Positions 1 to 7,551 of a DNA stretch of 43,132 bases are shown here, one piece after another. The translations under genes were made by a program, and so were the position numbers. The DNA is taken from contig PNKD01000022.1 in NCBI GenBank assembly GCA_013822265.1, positions 1 through 43,132 of the forward strand. The letters run 5' to 3'. Under the pieces are notes generated by a model that saw only the letters and a list, made by a program, of their open reading frames with translations, ran no database searches and was not told the DNA's origin. Numbering within the stretch: the stretch's first letter is position 1; every line of letters begins with the position of its first letter. Source of the stretch: Leptothrix sp. (in: b-proteobacteria). Its GTDB lineage: Bacteria; Pseudomonadota; Gammaproteobacteria; Burkholderiales; Burkholderiaceae_C.

Positions 1-60
1 CGGCGGCAGGGCAGGGCGCACAGGCCGCCGCCGCGCATCTGAGCTTGAGCTTGCTGAAAA
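1..60. other. Window edge upstream of imuA, no gene assigned
   Basis: These bases precede the LexA box. Several frames are open across them, including the imuA frame, but none has a recognisable start or protein match. A minus-strand ATG at 38 could begin a divergent gene reading off the window (MRGGG...), but too little remains to judge. Confidence 0.3.
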
Positions 61-80
61 GACTGTATGTACGTACAGTC
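61..80. promoter_or_regulatory. LexA (SOS) box of imuA
   Basis: The sequence gactgtatgtacgtacagtc contains an exact CTGT-N8-ACAG core at 63-78, the established LexA operator form in proteobacteria, inside a nearly perfect palindrome. It lies directly before the imuA reading frame, and lexA itself is at 36.6-37.3 kb. It is expected to repress imuA-imuB until DNA damage triggers LexA self-cleavage. Repression is inferred from this match and the gene identity. Confidence 0.9.
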
Positions 81-85
81 TTCGG

Positions 86-937
86 GTGGCTTTCTTCACT
101 GCGCCTTCTGTTGCTGCTGCCTTGCCCCCGCTGCCGCCCGCCGCCCTGCCGCCGCCGGGTGGCAGCAGGGCGGCGGGGCACGGGCCGGCCCCCGAGAGCC
201 TGCACCCTGCGCTGTGGCGCGCCCACCAGCTGGGCCGCCCGGGCGTGGCCGTGGTGGCCAGCGGCTTCGGTGCGCTCGACGCCCAGCTGCCCGGGGGCGG
301 CTGGCCGGCGGGGGCGCTGACCGAGCTGCTGCTGCCGCATGCCGGCGTCGGTGAGCTGCGCCTGCTGGCGCCTGCGCTGGCCGCGTTGCAGGGCCAGCAG
401 CGCTGCGTGATGTGGTTCGACCCGCCGGCGGCGCCTTGCGCCTGGGCGCTGGGCGCGCTGGGCCTGGACCTGCAGCGGCTGGTGGTGGTGCGGGCCCGCA
501 ACCCCTTGAAGAGCCCCGCCCGCACCCTGCTGCCCGCGGCCGACGTGCTGTGGGCGCTGGAGCAGGCCTTGAAGAGTGGCCACGTCGGTGCGGTGCTGGC
601 CTGGCTGCCGGCGCGGCTGCCGGCCGATGCCTTGCGCCGCCTGCAACTGGCCGCGCAGTCGCACGCCGGGCCGGTGTTCATGCTGCGCGACGCGCAGATG
701 CGCAGCCGGCCCAGCGCCGCCCCGCTGCGCCTGCTGCTGGCCAGCGCCGGCCCCGACCTGTTGCGCGTGACGCTGCTCAAGCGGCGCGGCCCGCCGCCGG
801 CCCAGCCGCTCACGCTGGCACTGCCGGCGGTGCTCTCGGCGCCTGCGCTGGCGCGGGCGCTGCAGGCGGTGGGGCAGGGCGAGGTGTCGGCGGCCAGCGC
901 TGCGGCGGCCGCGGCGCGCCGGGCCACCACGCCCTGA
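86..937 (+). CDS. imuA: Translesion synthesis-associated protein ImuA
   Basis: ImuA is a RecA/SulA-like accessory protein of the ImuA-ImuB-DnaE2 error-prone polymerase complex, used to bypass DNA lesions during the SOS response. The 283-residue product carries the typical ImuA opening block (WRAHQLGR... then SGFGALDAQLPGGGWPAGALTELL, roughly residues 44-80), followed by an Ala/Leu-rich RecA-like core and the late segment LRVTLLKRRG. No proper Walker A motif is visible, as is usual for ImuA. The start is uncertain: GTG at 86 lies only six bases after the LexA box and has no ribosome-binding site, and the first 40 residues are low-complexity Pro/Ala. A later alternative start such as TTG 122 is possible. 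imuB follows after 66 bp in the same direction. Identity is well supported; the start is not. Confidence 0.85.
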   Translation: MAFFTAPSVAAALPPLPPAALPPPGGSRAAGHGPAPESLHPALWRAHQLGRPGVAVVASGFGALDAQLPGGGWPAGALTELLLPHAGVGELRLLAPALAALQGQQRCVMWFDPPAAPCAWALGALGLDLQRLVVVRARNPLKSPARTLLPAADVLWALEQALKSGHVGAVLAWLPARLPADALRRLQLAAQSHAGPVFMLRDAQMRSRPSAAPLRLLLASAGPDLLRVTLLKRRGPPPAQPLTLALPAVLSAPALARALQAVGQGEVSAASAAAAAARRATTP

Positions 938-1003
938 GCACGGACCGCCCCTGCGGCATCCGATGCCCCGTGTCGAGCTTTGTTCTCGCTGCCACTCCCC
1001 GTC

Positions 1004-2572
1004 ATGCTCTGGCTTGCCCTGCACCTGCCGCTGCTTTCACTGGAGGCCTTCTGCGCCACGCTGCCGGCCGCCGACGCCAACCGGCCGGTGGTGCTGCTGC
1101 TGGCCGATCACCGCGTGCACAGCGCCAACCCGGCGGCGGCGGCCTGCGGCATCCGGCCGGGCATGAAACGCGCCACCGCACTGGCCCTGGCCGGCGACCT
1201 GCTGCCGGCCGAGGCCCAGCCGGCGCGCGATGCCGCCGCGCTGCGCGCCGTGGTGCATGCCGCGCTGGCCTTCACGCCTTCGGTCACCGTGCACGACGCG
1301 CAGACCGTGCTGCTCGAGGTGCAGGCCAGCCTGCGCCTGTTCGGTGGCCTGGCCGCGCTGCACCGGCGCTTGGCCGCGGCGGTGGCACCGCTGGGCCACC
1401 GCGTGCAGGTTGCCGCCGCGCCCACGGCGCTGGGCGCGGCGCTGCTGGCGCAGTGGTTTCCCAGGCTGCCGGGCGACAGTGACCCGGTCGCCTGGGTCAC
1501 CGGCCCGCACGCCACCGACGCCGCCGCGCTGCAGCGCCTGCTCGACGACGCGCCGCTGGCACTGCTGGGGCCGGGCCGCGAGCATGGGCCCGCGCTGCAG
1601 GGCATGGGCCTGCAGCGCCTGTCCGACCTGCGTCTGCTGCCGCGCGACGGGCTGGCGCGGCGTTTCGGCGCCGCGCTGCTCGACGAACTCGACCGCGCCC
1701 TCGGCCGCCAGGCCGACGTGCGGCGATGGCTGCACTTGCCGGCGCGTTTCGACAGCCGGCTCGAACTGTTTGCGCGCGCCGAGAACAGCGAGCAGGTGCT
1801 GCACGGTGCCAGCGTGCTGCTGGCGCGGCTGGTGGCCTGGGCGCAGGCGCGGCAGGCGCGTGTGGGCGCCTTCACGCTGCGCATGCGCCACGAGCGCCAG
1901 CGCCAGGCGGCGGTGCCGGCCACCGAACTGGCGCTGGCGCTGGCCGAGCCCTCGCTGGACGCCACCCATCTGCAGTTGCTGCTGCGTGAGCGCCTGGCCC
2001 ACGTGGTGCTGGCCGCGCCGACGCTGGAGCTGCAACTTCAATGCAGCCATCTGGTGGCCAGTGCGGCGCCCAACGGCGAGCTCTTTCCCTCCGCCGCCAG
2101 CGAGGCCGTTGGCCTGACGCGCCTGTTCGAGCGCCTGCGTGCCCGGCTGGGCGACGACCAGGTGCAGCGCCTGGTGGCGGTGGCCGACCACCGCCCCGAG
2201 CGTGCCAGTCGCACCGTGCCGGCCCAGGGCATGGAGGCCCGGCGGGCTGCGCCTTCCGCCGCCACATCTTCATCCGCGGTGTCTTCAACAGCGACCCAGG
2301 GGGATGCGCTGCCGCTGCGCCGTCCGGCCTGGCTGCTGCCCGAGCCGCTGCCGCTGGCCGAACGCGACACCGTGCCCTGGCTCGAAGGCCGGCCGCTGCG
2401 GCTGCTGAGCGGCCCCGAACGCATCGAAACCGGCTGGTGGGACGGTGAACCCGCTGCACGCGACTACTTCATCGCCCAGGCCGAAGACGCCTCGCTGGTG
2501 TGGGTCTGGCGTGGCCGCCTGCCCGAGTCGGCAGGCGTGGTGCATTGGTATCTCCAGGGGCGTTTTGCCTGA
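1004..2572 (+). CDS. imuB: Y-family DNA polymerase-like protein ImuB
   Basis: ImuB is a Y-family polymerase relative that is catalytically inactive in characterised cases; it bridges ImuA, the beta clamp and DnaE2 in SOS mutagenesis. The 522-residue product opens with MLWLALHLPLLSLEAF, the classic ImuB start, which is why ATG 1004 is preferred over TTG 980. Conserved Y-family blocks follow: AAACGIRPGMKRATALAL near residue 40, FTPSVTVHDAQTVLLEV and LFGGLAALHRRL near 90-120. The C-terminal stretch DYFIAQAEDASLVWVWRGR matches the family tail. The acidic polymerase triad is not evident, consistent with a non-catalytic role. It is probably co-transcribed with imuA from the LexA-controlled promoter. 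dnaE2, often next in this cassette, is not downstream. Confidence 0.93.
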   Translation: MLWLALHLPLLSLEAFCATLPAADANRPVVLLLADHRVHSANPAAAACGIRPGMKRATALALAGDLLPAEAQPARDAAALRAVVHAALAFTPSVTVHDAQTVLLEVQASLRLFGGLAALHRRLAAAVAPLGHRVQVAAAPTALGAALLAQWFPRLPGDSDPVAWVTGPHATDAAALQRLLDDAPLALLGPGREHGPALQGMGLQRLSDLRLLPRDGLARRFGAALLDELDRALGRQADVRRWLHLPARFDSRLELFARAENSEQVLHGASVLLARLVAWAQARQARVGAFTLRMRHERQRQAAVPATELALALAEPSLDATHLQLLLRERLAHVVLAAPTLELQLQCSHLVASAAPNGELFPSAASEAVGLTRLFERLRARLGDDQVQRLVAVADHRPERASRTVPAQGMEARRAAPSAATSSSAVSSTATQGDALPLRRPAWLLPEPLPLAERDTVPWLEGRPLRLLSGPERIETGWWDGEPAARDYFIAQAEDASLVWVWRGRLPESAGVVHWYLQGRFA

Positions 2573-2677
2573 ACTGCCGATGCGGCTTTCCAGCAACGCC
2601 TGCCCCTGAATTGACCGGTCTCAACAACGAAATACGGGTTTACCCTGATATTTGCCTATCAACTACCCGAACAGTCC

Positions 2678-2821
2678 ATGCACACCGCCCTCGTTCTTGG
2701 CTTCGTCATCGCCTTCCTTGGCTTCCACATCTGGGCCGTGCGCGACTACCTTGAGTTCATGGCGCAGCACCCCGATGTCGAGCGGCAGCTCGTCAAGCGC
2801 GCCCTGCAGCAGAGTCACTGA
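2678..2821 (+). CDS. Small single-span membrane protein, unknown function
   Basis: This 47-residue ORF begins with ATG 2678 and reads as one hydrophobic helix (ALVLGFVIAFLGFHIWAV, about residues 4-21) followed by a charged amphipathic tail (RDYLEF...DVERQLVKRALQQ). That layout is typical of a genuine small inner-membrane protein rather than a random frame. It lies 105 bp after imuB, in a stretch noticeably poorer in G+C than its surroundings. A TTGACC hexamer at 2611 might be a -35 element, but the -10 is poor. Its stop overlaps the convergent acetyltransferase stop by seven bases. I do not recognise the family. Confidence 0.55.
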   Translation: MHTALVLGFVIAFLGFHIWAVRDYLEFMAQHPDVERQLVKRALQQSH

Positions 2822-3405
2822 GCGTCCCCGGGGCCGGGCTGCGCCCCGCCCGCGAGATCGATGCGAAAGCGCAGGCTGGGCGCACCGCCGTAGGCCGCGG
2901 GCTTGTCAAAGGGGCCCACCAGCACGCCGCCGTTGGCGGTGATCACCTTCTGCGACGCAAGATTCGCGGCATCGGTGGTGATCTCGACGAACGTCAGACC
3001 CTGTGCGCGGGCCACCGGCAGCATCAGCGCCAAGGCCTGCGTAGCGTGACCCCGCCGCTGCCGCCACGGCACCACCGCATAGCCGATGTGCCCCAGCACC
3101 CGCGGCGGCAAGGCCCCAAGGTCCTTGGGCCAGCGCAGGTTGATGGTGCCGGCAAAACCCGCCTCGTCCCAGATCCAGCGCACGATGCCGGGCAAACGCG
3201 GCACCTGCGTGCCGTCGGGCAGCGTGACGGGCGGGCCCAGGCCCAGCGGGTCGTCGGTCAGGCGCAGGTAGGCGGCCGGATCGGACTGCAGCTGCGCCAG
3301 CAGTTCGGTCGCCGCCGCCGGGCGCGTGTTGTCGGGCGACCAGCCGCGCTGCAGCGCGTCGGCATACGCCCCCAGATGCTGCGGCGCCGGCTGCACCAGA
3401 CGCAT
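2815..3405 (-). CDS. GNAT-family N-acetyltransferase
   Basis: The 196-residue product resembles the Gcn5-related acetyltransferases, which move an acetyl group from acetyl-CoA to an amine; the substrate cannot be told. The C-terminal half shows the fold: a strand IGYAVVPWRQRRGHATQAL (about residues 118-136), in which the Q/RxxGxA/G segment is the acetyl-CoA pyrophosphate loop, then LTFVEITTDAANLASQKVITANGG, the usual helix where a fellow Asn/Ser follows a beta-bulge. Start ATG 3405 (MRLVQPAPQHL) is chosen because upstream frame content is out-of-frame esterase sequence. It begins ten bases after the stop of the esterase gene, so the two are probably co-transcribed. It converges with the small membrane ORF. 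Confidence 0.8.
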   Translation of the reverse strand: MRLVQPAPQHLGAYADALQRGWSPDNTRPAAATELLAQLQSDPAAYLRLTDDPLGLGPPVTLPDGTQVPRLPGIVRWIWDEAGFAGTINLRWPKDLGALPPRVLGHIGYAVVPWRQRRGHATQALALMLPVARAQGLTFVEITTDAANLASQKVITANGGVLVGPFDKPAAYGGAPSLRFRIDLAGGAQPGPGDAQ

Positions 3406-3415
3406 CGCGCGCCCT

Positions 3416-4087
3416 TCAGCCCTGGTCGAGCACCCGCAGCAGCCATTGCTGCAGGGCCTGGATCTCCTCCAGGCAGACGGCGTGCTGCATCGGGTAGTCG
3501 TGCCACTCGAGCGGCTGGCCCTGCGCCTGCAGCAGGTCGCGGCTGGCACTGCCGCGGGCCAGAGGCACCACGTTGTCCTGCCGGCCATGGGCCAGGAAGA
3601 CGGGCGTCAGCACATTGGCGTCGCGGCGCTCCGCCGCGGTCGTCTCGGCCAGCGGCAGGTAGCCCGACATGCCCACCAGCCCGGCCAGGCGCTGCCCGTA
3701 GCGCAGCCCCGCACCCAGCGTGACGGCACAGCCCTGCGAGAAGCCGCCCAGCACGATGCGGTGTGCCGGCACGCCGCGCGCCACCTCGCGGTCGAGCAGC
3801 GCATGCACTTGCGCGAAGCTCTCGCGCAGGCCGGCTTCGTCCTCGCGCTTGACGAGTTCGGTGCCCAGGATGTCGTACCAGGCGCGCATGCGGTGACCGC
3901 CGTTGATGGTCACCGGCCGCTCGGGCGCCCGCGGGAAGACCCAGCGCACCGGGCCCGCGGCCTGCAGGCGCATCTCGTCGGCGAACGACAGGAAGTCGGT
4001 GCCGTCGGCGCCCAGGCCGTGCAGGATGACGATGGTGGCCCGGGGCTCGGCGCCAGGGTGGACTTCGATGGTCTGTAGCGGGGTCAT
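3416..4087 (-). CDS. Alpha/beta-hydrolase, carboxylesterase/phospholipase family
   Basis: This 223-residue protein belongs to the bacterial carboxylesterase family (EstB/YpfH, acyl-protein thioesterase-like), which hydrolyses short acyl esters in the cytoplasm. Visible elements are the oxyanion-hole motif HGLGADGTDF (about 23-32), the nucleophile elbow GFSQG with Ser117, the acid in HGRQDNVVP (Asp171) and the catalytic His202 in MQHAVC. Length and motif spacing fit the family. No signal peptide is present. It is followed by the acetyltransferase gene after ten bases. The physiological substrate is unknown. Confidence 0.9.
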   Translation of the reverse strand: MTPLQTIEVHPGAEPRATIVILHGLGADGTDFLSFADEMRLQAAGPVRWVFPRAPERPVTINGGHRMRAWYDILGTELVKREDEAGLRESFAQVHALLDREVARGVPAHRIVLGGFSQGCAVTLGAGLRYGQRLAGLVGMSGYLPLAETTAAERRDANVLTPVFLAHGRQDNVVPLARGSASRDLLQAQGQPLEWHDYPMQHAVCLEEIQALQQWLLRVLDQG

Positions 4088-4119
4088 AGCTTGCGTAGGT
4101 GATGGCCGATCAAGTGAAC

Positions 4120-4193
4120 GCCGCGGATCCGGCTTTGCCGGGCCGCTGGCGTTGCCCCCTCGAGGGGGAGCGGCGCAGCCGCTTCGGGGGTGG
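4120..4193. repeat. REP-like extragenic hairpin element after trpS
   Basis: Three hairpins are packed between trpS and the esterase gene: CCGGC-TTT-GCCGG at 4129-4141, the perfect palindrome CCCCCTCGAGGGGG at 4155-4168, and agcgg-cgcag-ccgct at 4169-4183, then a g-run ending beside the trpS stop. The composition resembles extragenic repeats I recall from Burkholderiales intergenic regions, but only one copy is visible here, so membership in a dispersed family is inference. It could also serve as the trpS terminator. Confidence 0.6.
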
Positions 4194-5402
4194 TCAATAG
4201 TTCAAACCCATGGCGGCGCGTACGTCCTTCATGGTCTGGCGGGCCACCGTGCGTGCGCGCTCGGTGCCCATCTCGACGATCCAGTGCACCTGCTTCGGGT
4301 TGGCCAGGTAGGCCTCGGCGCGATCTCGCCAGGGTGTCTGCTCGGCGACGATGGCGTCGATCACCGGCTGCTTGCAATCCAGGCAGCCTATGCCGGCGCT
4401 CGTGCAGCCCTCGACGACCCAGTCGCGGGTCGCCTCGTCGCTGTAGACCTTGTGGAACTGCCATACCGGGCACTTTTCGGGGTCGCCGGGGTCGGTGCGG
4501 CGGCCGCGCGCCGGGTCGGTGGCCATGCCGCGGATCTTCTTCGCCACCTCGGCCGGCTCGTCGCGCATCAGCACGGCGTTGCCGTAGCTCTTGCTCATCT
4601 TGGTGCCGTCGGTGCCGGGCAGGCGCAGCACCTCGGTATGCAGCGCCTTGGGCTCGGTGAGGATGGTCTTGCCCGCGCCCTTGAGATGGCCCAGCAGCAG
4701 TTCGGTGTCGTCGTCCGTCCAGCCGGCGATGCCGGCAGCGGCCTTGCGCACCAGGCCTTCGCCGCGCCCCAGCGCTTCTTCGCTGCCGGTCTCGCCGAAG
4801 GCCTTGCGCTGCTTCTCGAAATAGCGTGCGTCGTCCTTCGGCAGCTTGGCCAGCGCGGCGCCGATGCGCGCCTGGGCATCGGCATGGCGGCCGTAGAGGT
4901 TGTTGAAGCGGCGTGCGACCTCGCGCGTCAGTTCGACGTGGCTGCTCTGGTCTTCGCCCACGGGCACGAAGTTGGCCTTGTAGATCAGGATGTCGGCGGC
5001 CTGCAGCAGCGGGTAGCCCAGGAAACCGTAGGTCGCGAGGTCGCGGTCCTTGAGCTTCTCGATCTGGTCCTTGTAGGTCGGCACGCGCTCGAGCCAGCCC
5101 AGCGGCGTGCCCATGGCCAGCAGCGTGAACAGCTCGGCGTGCTCCGGAATGTGGCTCTGGATGAAGATCGTGCACTTCTCGGGGTCGAGGCCGGCGGCGA
5201 TCCAGTCGACCACCATGTCGTAGACGTAGCGTTCCATCACGCCGCGCTCTTCGTAGTGCGTGGTCAGCGCGTGCCAGTCGGCGACGAAGAAGAAACACTC
5301 GTGCTCGTGCTGCAGGCGCACCCAGTTCTTGAGCGCGCCATGGAAGTGGCCGAGATGCATGGCGCCGGTGGGGCGCATGCCGGAGAGAACACGAGATCGC
5401 AT
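4194..5402 (-). CDS. trpS: Tryptophan--tRNA ligase
   Basis: TrpRS charges tRNA-Trp with tryptophan and is essential for translation. This class I synthetase of 402 residues shows the HIGH-type signature HLGH (16-19) and the KMSKS loop (268-272, within GTDGTKMSKSYGN). The segment VPVGEDQSSHVELTREVARRFN near 147-167 is the expected active-site helix region. The protein is longer than the common ~335-residue bacterial enzyme because of extra sequence between about residues 173 and 255, plus a CLDCK segment near the end; long forms of this kind occur in Burkholderiales. Start ATG 5402 (MRSRVLSGMRPTG) is fixed by homology to the TrpRS N-terminus; the frame upstream of it is antisense purN. Divergent from purN across 106 bp. 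Confidence 0.95.
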   Translation of the reverse strand: MRSRVLSGMRPTGAMHLGHFHGALKNWVRLQHEHECFFFVADWHALTTHYEERGVMERYVYDMVVDWIAAGLDPEKCTIFIQSHIPEHAELFTLLAMGTPLGWLERVPTYKDQIEKLKDRDLATYGFLGYPLLQAADILIYKANFVPVGEDQSSHVELTREVARRFNNLYGRHADAQARIGAALAKLPKDDARYFEKQRKAFGETGSEEALGRGEGLVRKAAAGIAGWTDDDTELLLGHLKGAGKTILTEPKALHTEVLRLPGTDGTKMSKSYGNAVLMRDEPAEVAKKIRGMATDPARGRRTDPGDPEKCPVWQFHKVYSDEATRDWVVEGCTSAGIGCLDCKQPVIDAIVAEQTPWRDRAEAYLANPKQVHWIVEMGTERARTVARQTMKDVRAAMGLNY

Positions 5403-5508
5403 GGTTTTGCGTTGACGCTGGGACAAGGCTGCGCATTGTCTCAGGAAGGGTCGCGCAGCGGTCCCACTGCCGGGCCGGCGCCGCCGGGACCTACACTGCG
5501 TCCCCGCC

Positions 5509-6135
5509 ATGAAACGCATCGTCATCCTCATCTCCGGCCGCGGCTCCAATATGGAGGCCATCGTGCAGCGCTGTGCCGAGCAGTCCTGGCCGGCGCAGGT
5601 GGTGGCCGTCATCGCCAACCGGCCCGAAGCGGGTGGCCTGGCCTGGGCCGCTGCGCAAGGCATCGCCACCACGGCCGTCGACCACAAGGCCTACGCTGCG
5701 CGCGAGGCCTTCGACGAAGCGCTGGCCGAGGCCATCGACACGCACCGGCCCGACCTCGTCGTGCTGGCCGGTTTCATGCGCGTGTTGGGCTCGGACTTCG
5801 TCCAGCACTATGCCGGCCGCCTGTTCAACATCCATCCGTCGCTGCTGCCGGCCTTCGCGGGCCTGCACACGCACCGGCGCGCACTGGCCGCCGGCTGCAA
5901 GGCGGTGGGCGCCACGGTGCACTTCGTGACGACCGAACTCGACCACGGCCCCATCGTGATGCAGGCCGTGGTGCCGGTGCGCCCGGGCGACGACGAAGCG
6001 GTGCTCGCCGCGCGCGTGCTGGCCACCGAGCACGTCATCTACCCGCTGTCGGTGCGCTGGTTCGTCGAAGGCAAGCTGAAGGTCGACGGCGGCCTGGTCG
6101 TGCAGTCCGACGGCGCCTCGCAGGTTCTGCTCTAG
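5509..6135 (+). CDS. purN: Phosphoribosylglycinamide formyltransferase
   Basis: PurN transfers a formyl group from 10-formyl-tetrahydrofolate to GAR, the third step of purine synthesis. The 208-residue length is typical. Landmarks are ISGRGSNMEAIV (phosphate-binding loop, about 8-19), VLAGFMRVLG (folate site), FNIHPSLLPAFAG with the catalytic Asn-His pair, and the GATVHFVTTELDHGPIV segment supplying the catalytic Asp. Start ATG 5509 gives the standard MKRIVILISG opening. A TACACT hexamer at 5492 could be a -10 element, which would leave almost no leader. rsmB begins three bases after the purN stop, so the two are co-transcribed. purL lies 16 kb away in the same window. Confidence 0.96.
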   Translation: MKRIVILISGRGSNMEAIVQRCAEQSWPAQVVAVIANRPEAGGLAWAAAQGIATTAVDHKAYAAREAFDEALAEAIDTHRPDLVVLAGFMRVLGSDFVQHYAGRLFNIHPSLLPAFAGLHTHRRALAAGCKAVGATVHFVTTELDHGPIVMQAVVPVRPGDDEAVLAARVLATEHVIYPLSVRWFVEGKLKVDGGLVVQSDGASQVLL

Positions 6136-6138
6136 CCC

Positions 6139-7398
6139 ATGCATCCCAACGCCCTGCTCGAGCTGTCCACCGAACTGCTGCGCGCCGTGCTCAGGTTCGA
6201 CCAGCCGGCCGACGCCGTGGTCTCGGCCTTCTTCCGCCAGCACCGGGCCCTGGGCACGCGCGAGCGCCACGCGCTGGCCGAGACGGCCTACACCGTGCTG
6301 CGCCAGCGGCTGCTGTTCCAGCACCTGTCACAAAGCGGCAGCGGCCCGCTGGAGCGGCGTCTGGCGCTGCTGGCCTGGCAGGGCAGCCCGACCTTCCTGC
6401 GCGCGGCGCTGGCCCCGCACGAGCAGGCCTGGCTGGCCGAATACGCCAACATCGACCACGCCACGCTGCCCGAGAAACTGCGCCACAACCTGCCCGACTG
6501 GCTGGCCACGCCGCTGAAAGAGGCACTGGGCGACGAGTTCTGGCCGCTGGTGCGGGCCATGTCGGAGGCCGCACCGCTGGACCTGCGCGTCAACGTGCTC
6601 AAGGCCAAGCGCGACGACGTGCAGCGCACGCTCACCGAAGCCGGCTTCACGGTCGCGCCGACGCCCTTCTCGCCCTGGGGCCTGCGCGTGCAGGGCAAGC
6701 CGGCGCTGCACAAGCTCGACGTCTTCACGCAGGGCCTGGTCGAGGTGCAGGACGAAGGCAGCCAGCTGCTGGCGCTGCTGACCGACGCCAAGCGCGGCGA
6801 GATGGTGGTCGACTTCTGTGCTGGTGCCGGCGGCAAAACGCTCGCTCTAGGCGCGGCCATGCGAAACACCGGCCGCCTTTATGCCTTCGACGTCTCCGGC
6901 CACCGGCTGGATGCGCTCAAGCCCCGGCTGGCGCGCAGCGGCCTGAGCAACGTGCACCCGGCGCAGATCGCCCACGAGCGCGACGACCGCATCAAGCGCC
7001 TGGCCGGCAAGATCGACCGCGTGCTCGTCGATGCCCCTTGCTCCGGCCTGGGCACCCTGCGCCGAAACCCCGACCTGAAGTGGCGCCAGAGCCCGAAGGC
7101 GGTGGAGGAACTGCAGGCCAAGCAGACGGCCATCCTGGCCGGCGCGGCACGCCTGCTCAAGCCCGGCGGGCGGCTGGTCTACGCCACCTGCAGCCTGCTG
7201 GCAGCCGAGAACGAGGTCGTCGCCGAGGCTTTCACGGTGGCCCATGGCGACACCTTCGAGCCCGTGCCTGCGCAGATCGCGCTCGAAGCCGCGCGCGTGC
7301 CCGACACCGCCGCGCTGGTGGCCGGCGCCTTCCTGAGGCTCTGGCCGCATCTGCACCAGACCGACGGGTTTTTTGCGGCGGTCTGGCAAAAGCGCTGA
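6139..7398 (+). CDS. rsmB: 16S rRNA (cytosine-C5)-methyltransferase, RsmB/NOP family
   Basis: RsmB-type enzymes methylate a 16S rRNA cytosine (C967 in E. coli) using S-adenosylmethionine. The 419-residue protein has an N-terminal NusB-like helical region (about 1-150) and a C-terminal Rossmann methyltransferase domain. The SAM motif is VVDFCAGAGGKTLALGAAM (about 223-241). The two catalytic cysteines are Cys301 in DAPCSGLGTLRRNPDLKW and Cys351 in YATCSLLAAENE. It follows purN after three bases. Length fits RsmB, though assignment to C967 rather than another cytosine is by family resemblance. Confidence 0.93.
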   Translation: MHPNALLELSTELLRAVLRFDQPADAVVSAFFRQHRALGTRERHALAETAYTVLRQRLLFQHLSQSGSGPLERRLALLAWQGSPTFLRAALAPHEQAWLAEYANIDHATLPEKLRHNLPDWLATPLKEALGDEFWPLVRAMSEAAPLDLRVNVLKAKRDDVQRTLTEAGFTVAPTPFSPWGLRVQGKPALHKLDVFTQGLVEVQDEGSQLLALLTDAKRGEMVVDFCAGAGGKTLALGAAMRNTGRLYAFDVSGHRLDALKPRLARSGLSNVHPAQIAHERDDRIKRLAGKIDRVLVDAPCSGLGTLRRNPDLKWRQSPKAVEELQAKQTAILAGAARLLKPGGRLVYATCSLLAAENEVVAEAFTVAHGDTFEPVPAQIALEAARVPDTAALVAGAFLRLWPHLHQTDGFFAAVWQKR

Positions 7399-7512
7399 TA
7401 TTGCCGTCTTCACGCGGCATCGGCACTCATCGCGTCAGCGGTAAATTCAAGTCCTCGCATCTGGGCGGCATCCCCTACGCAGTTCCCGCTGCGCCGAGAG
7501 GGCCCGACCATT

Positions 7513-7544
7513 TACAATGAGCAAGTTATTGCGTACTGCAAGGA
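7513..7544 (+). promoter_or_regulatory. Likely -10 element and ribosome-binding site of the desaturase gene
   Basis: TACAAT at 7513-7518 matches a sigma-70 -10 hexamer in five of six positions and stands out in an A/T-rich patch. No good -35 is seen 17 bases upstream. The Shine-Dalgarno-like AAGGA at 7540-7544 is one base from ATG 7546 but seven from ATG 7552, which decides the start in favour of 7552. Confidence 0.5.
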
Positions 7545-7551
7545 AATGTTG

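Noticed and set aside
980-1003. imuB start at TTG 980
   Set aside because: ATG 1004 gives the family-typical MLWLALHLP opening; the eight extra residues add nothing recognisable.
3903-7520. A 1205-codon plus-strand open frame across esterase, trpS, purN and rsmB
   Set aside because: It is an antisense or shifted shadow caused by high G+C; the true genes on both strands have clear family motifs.
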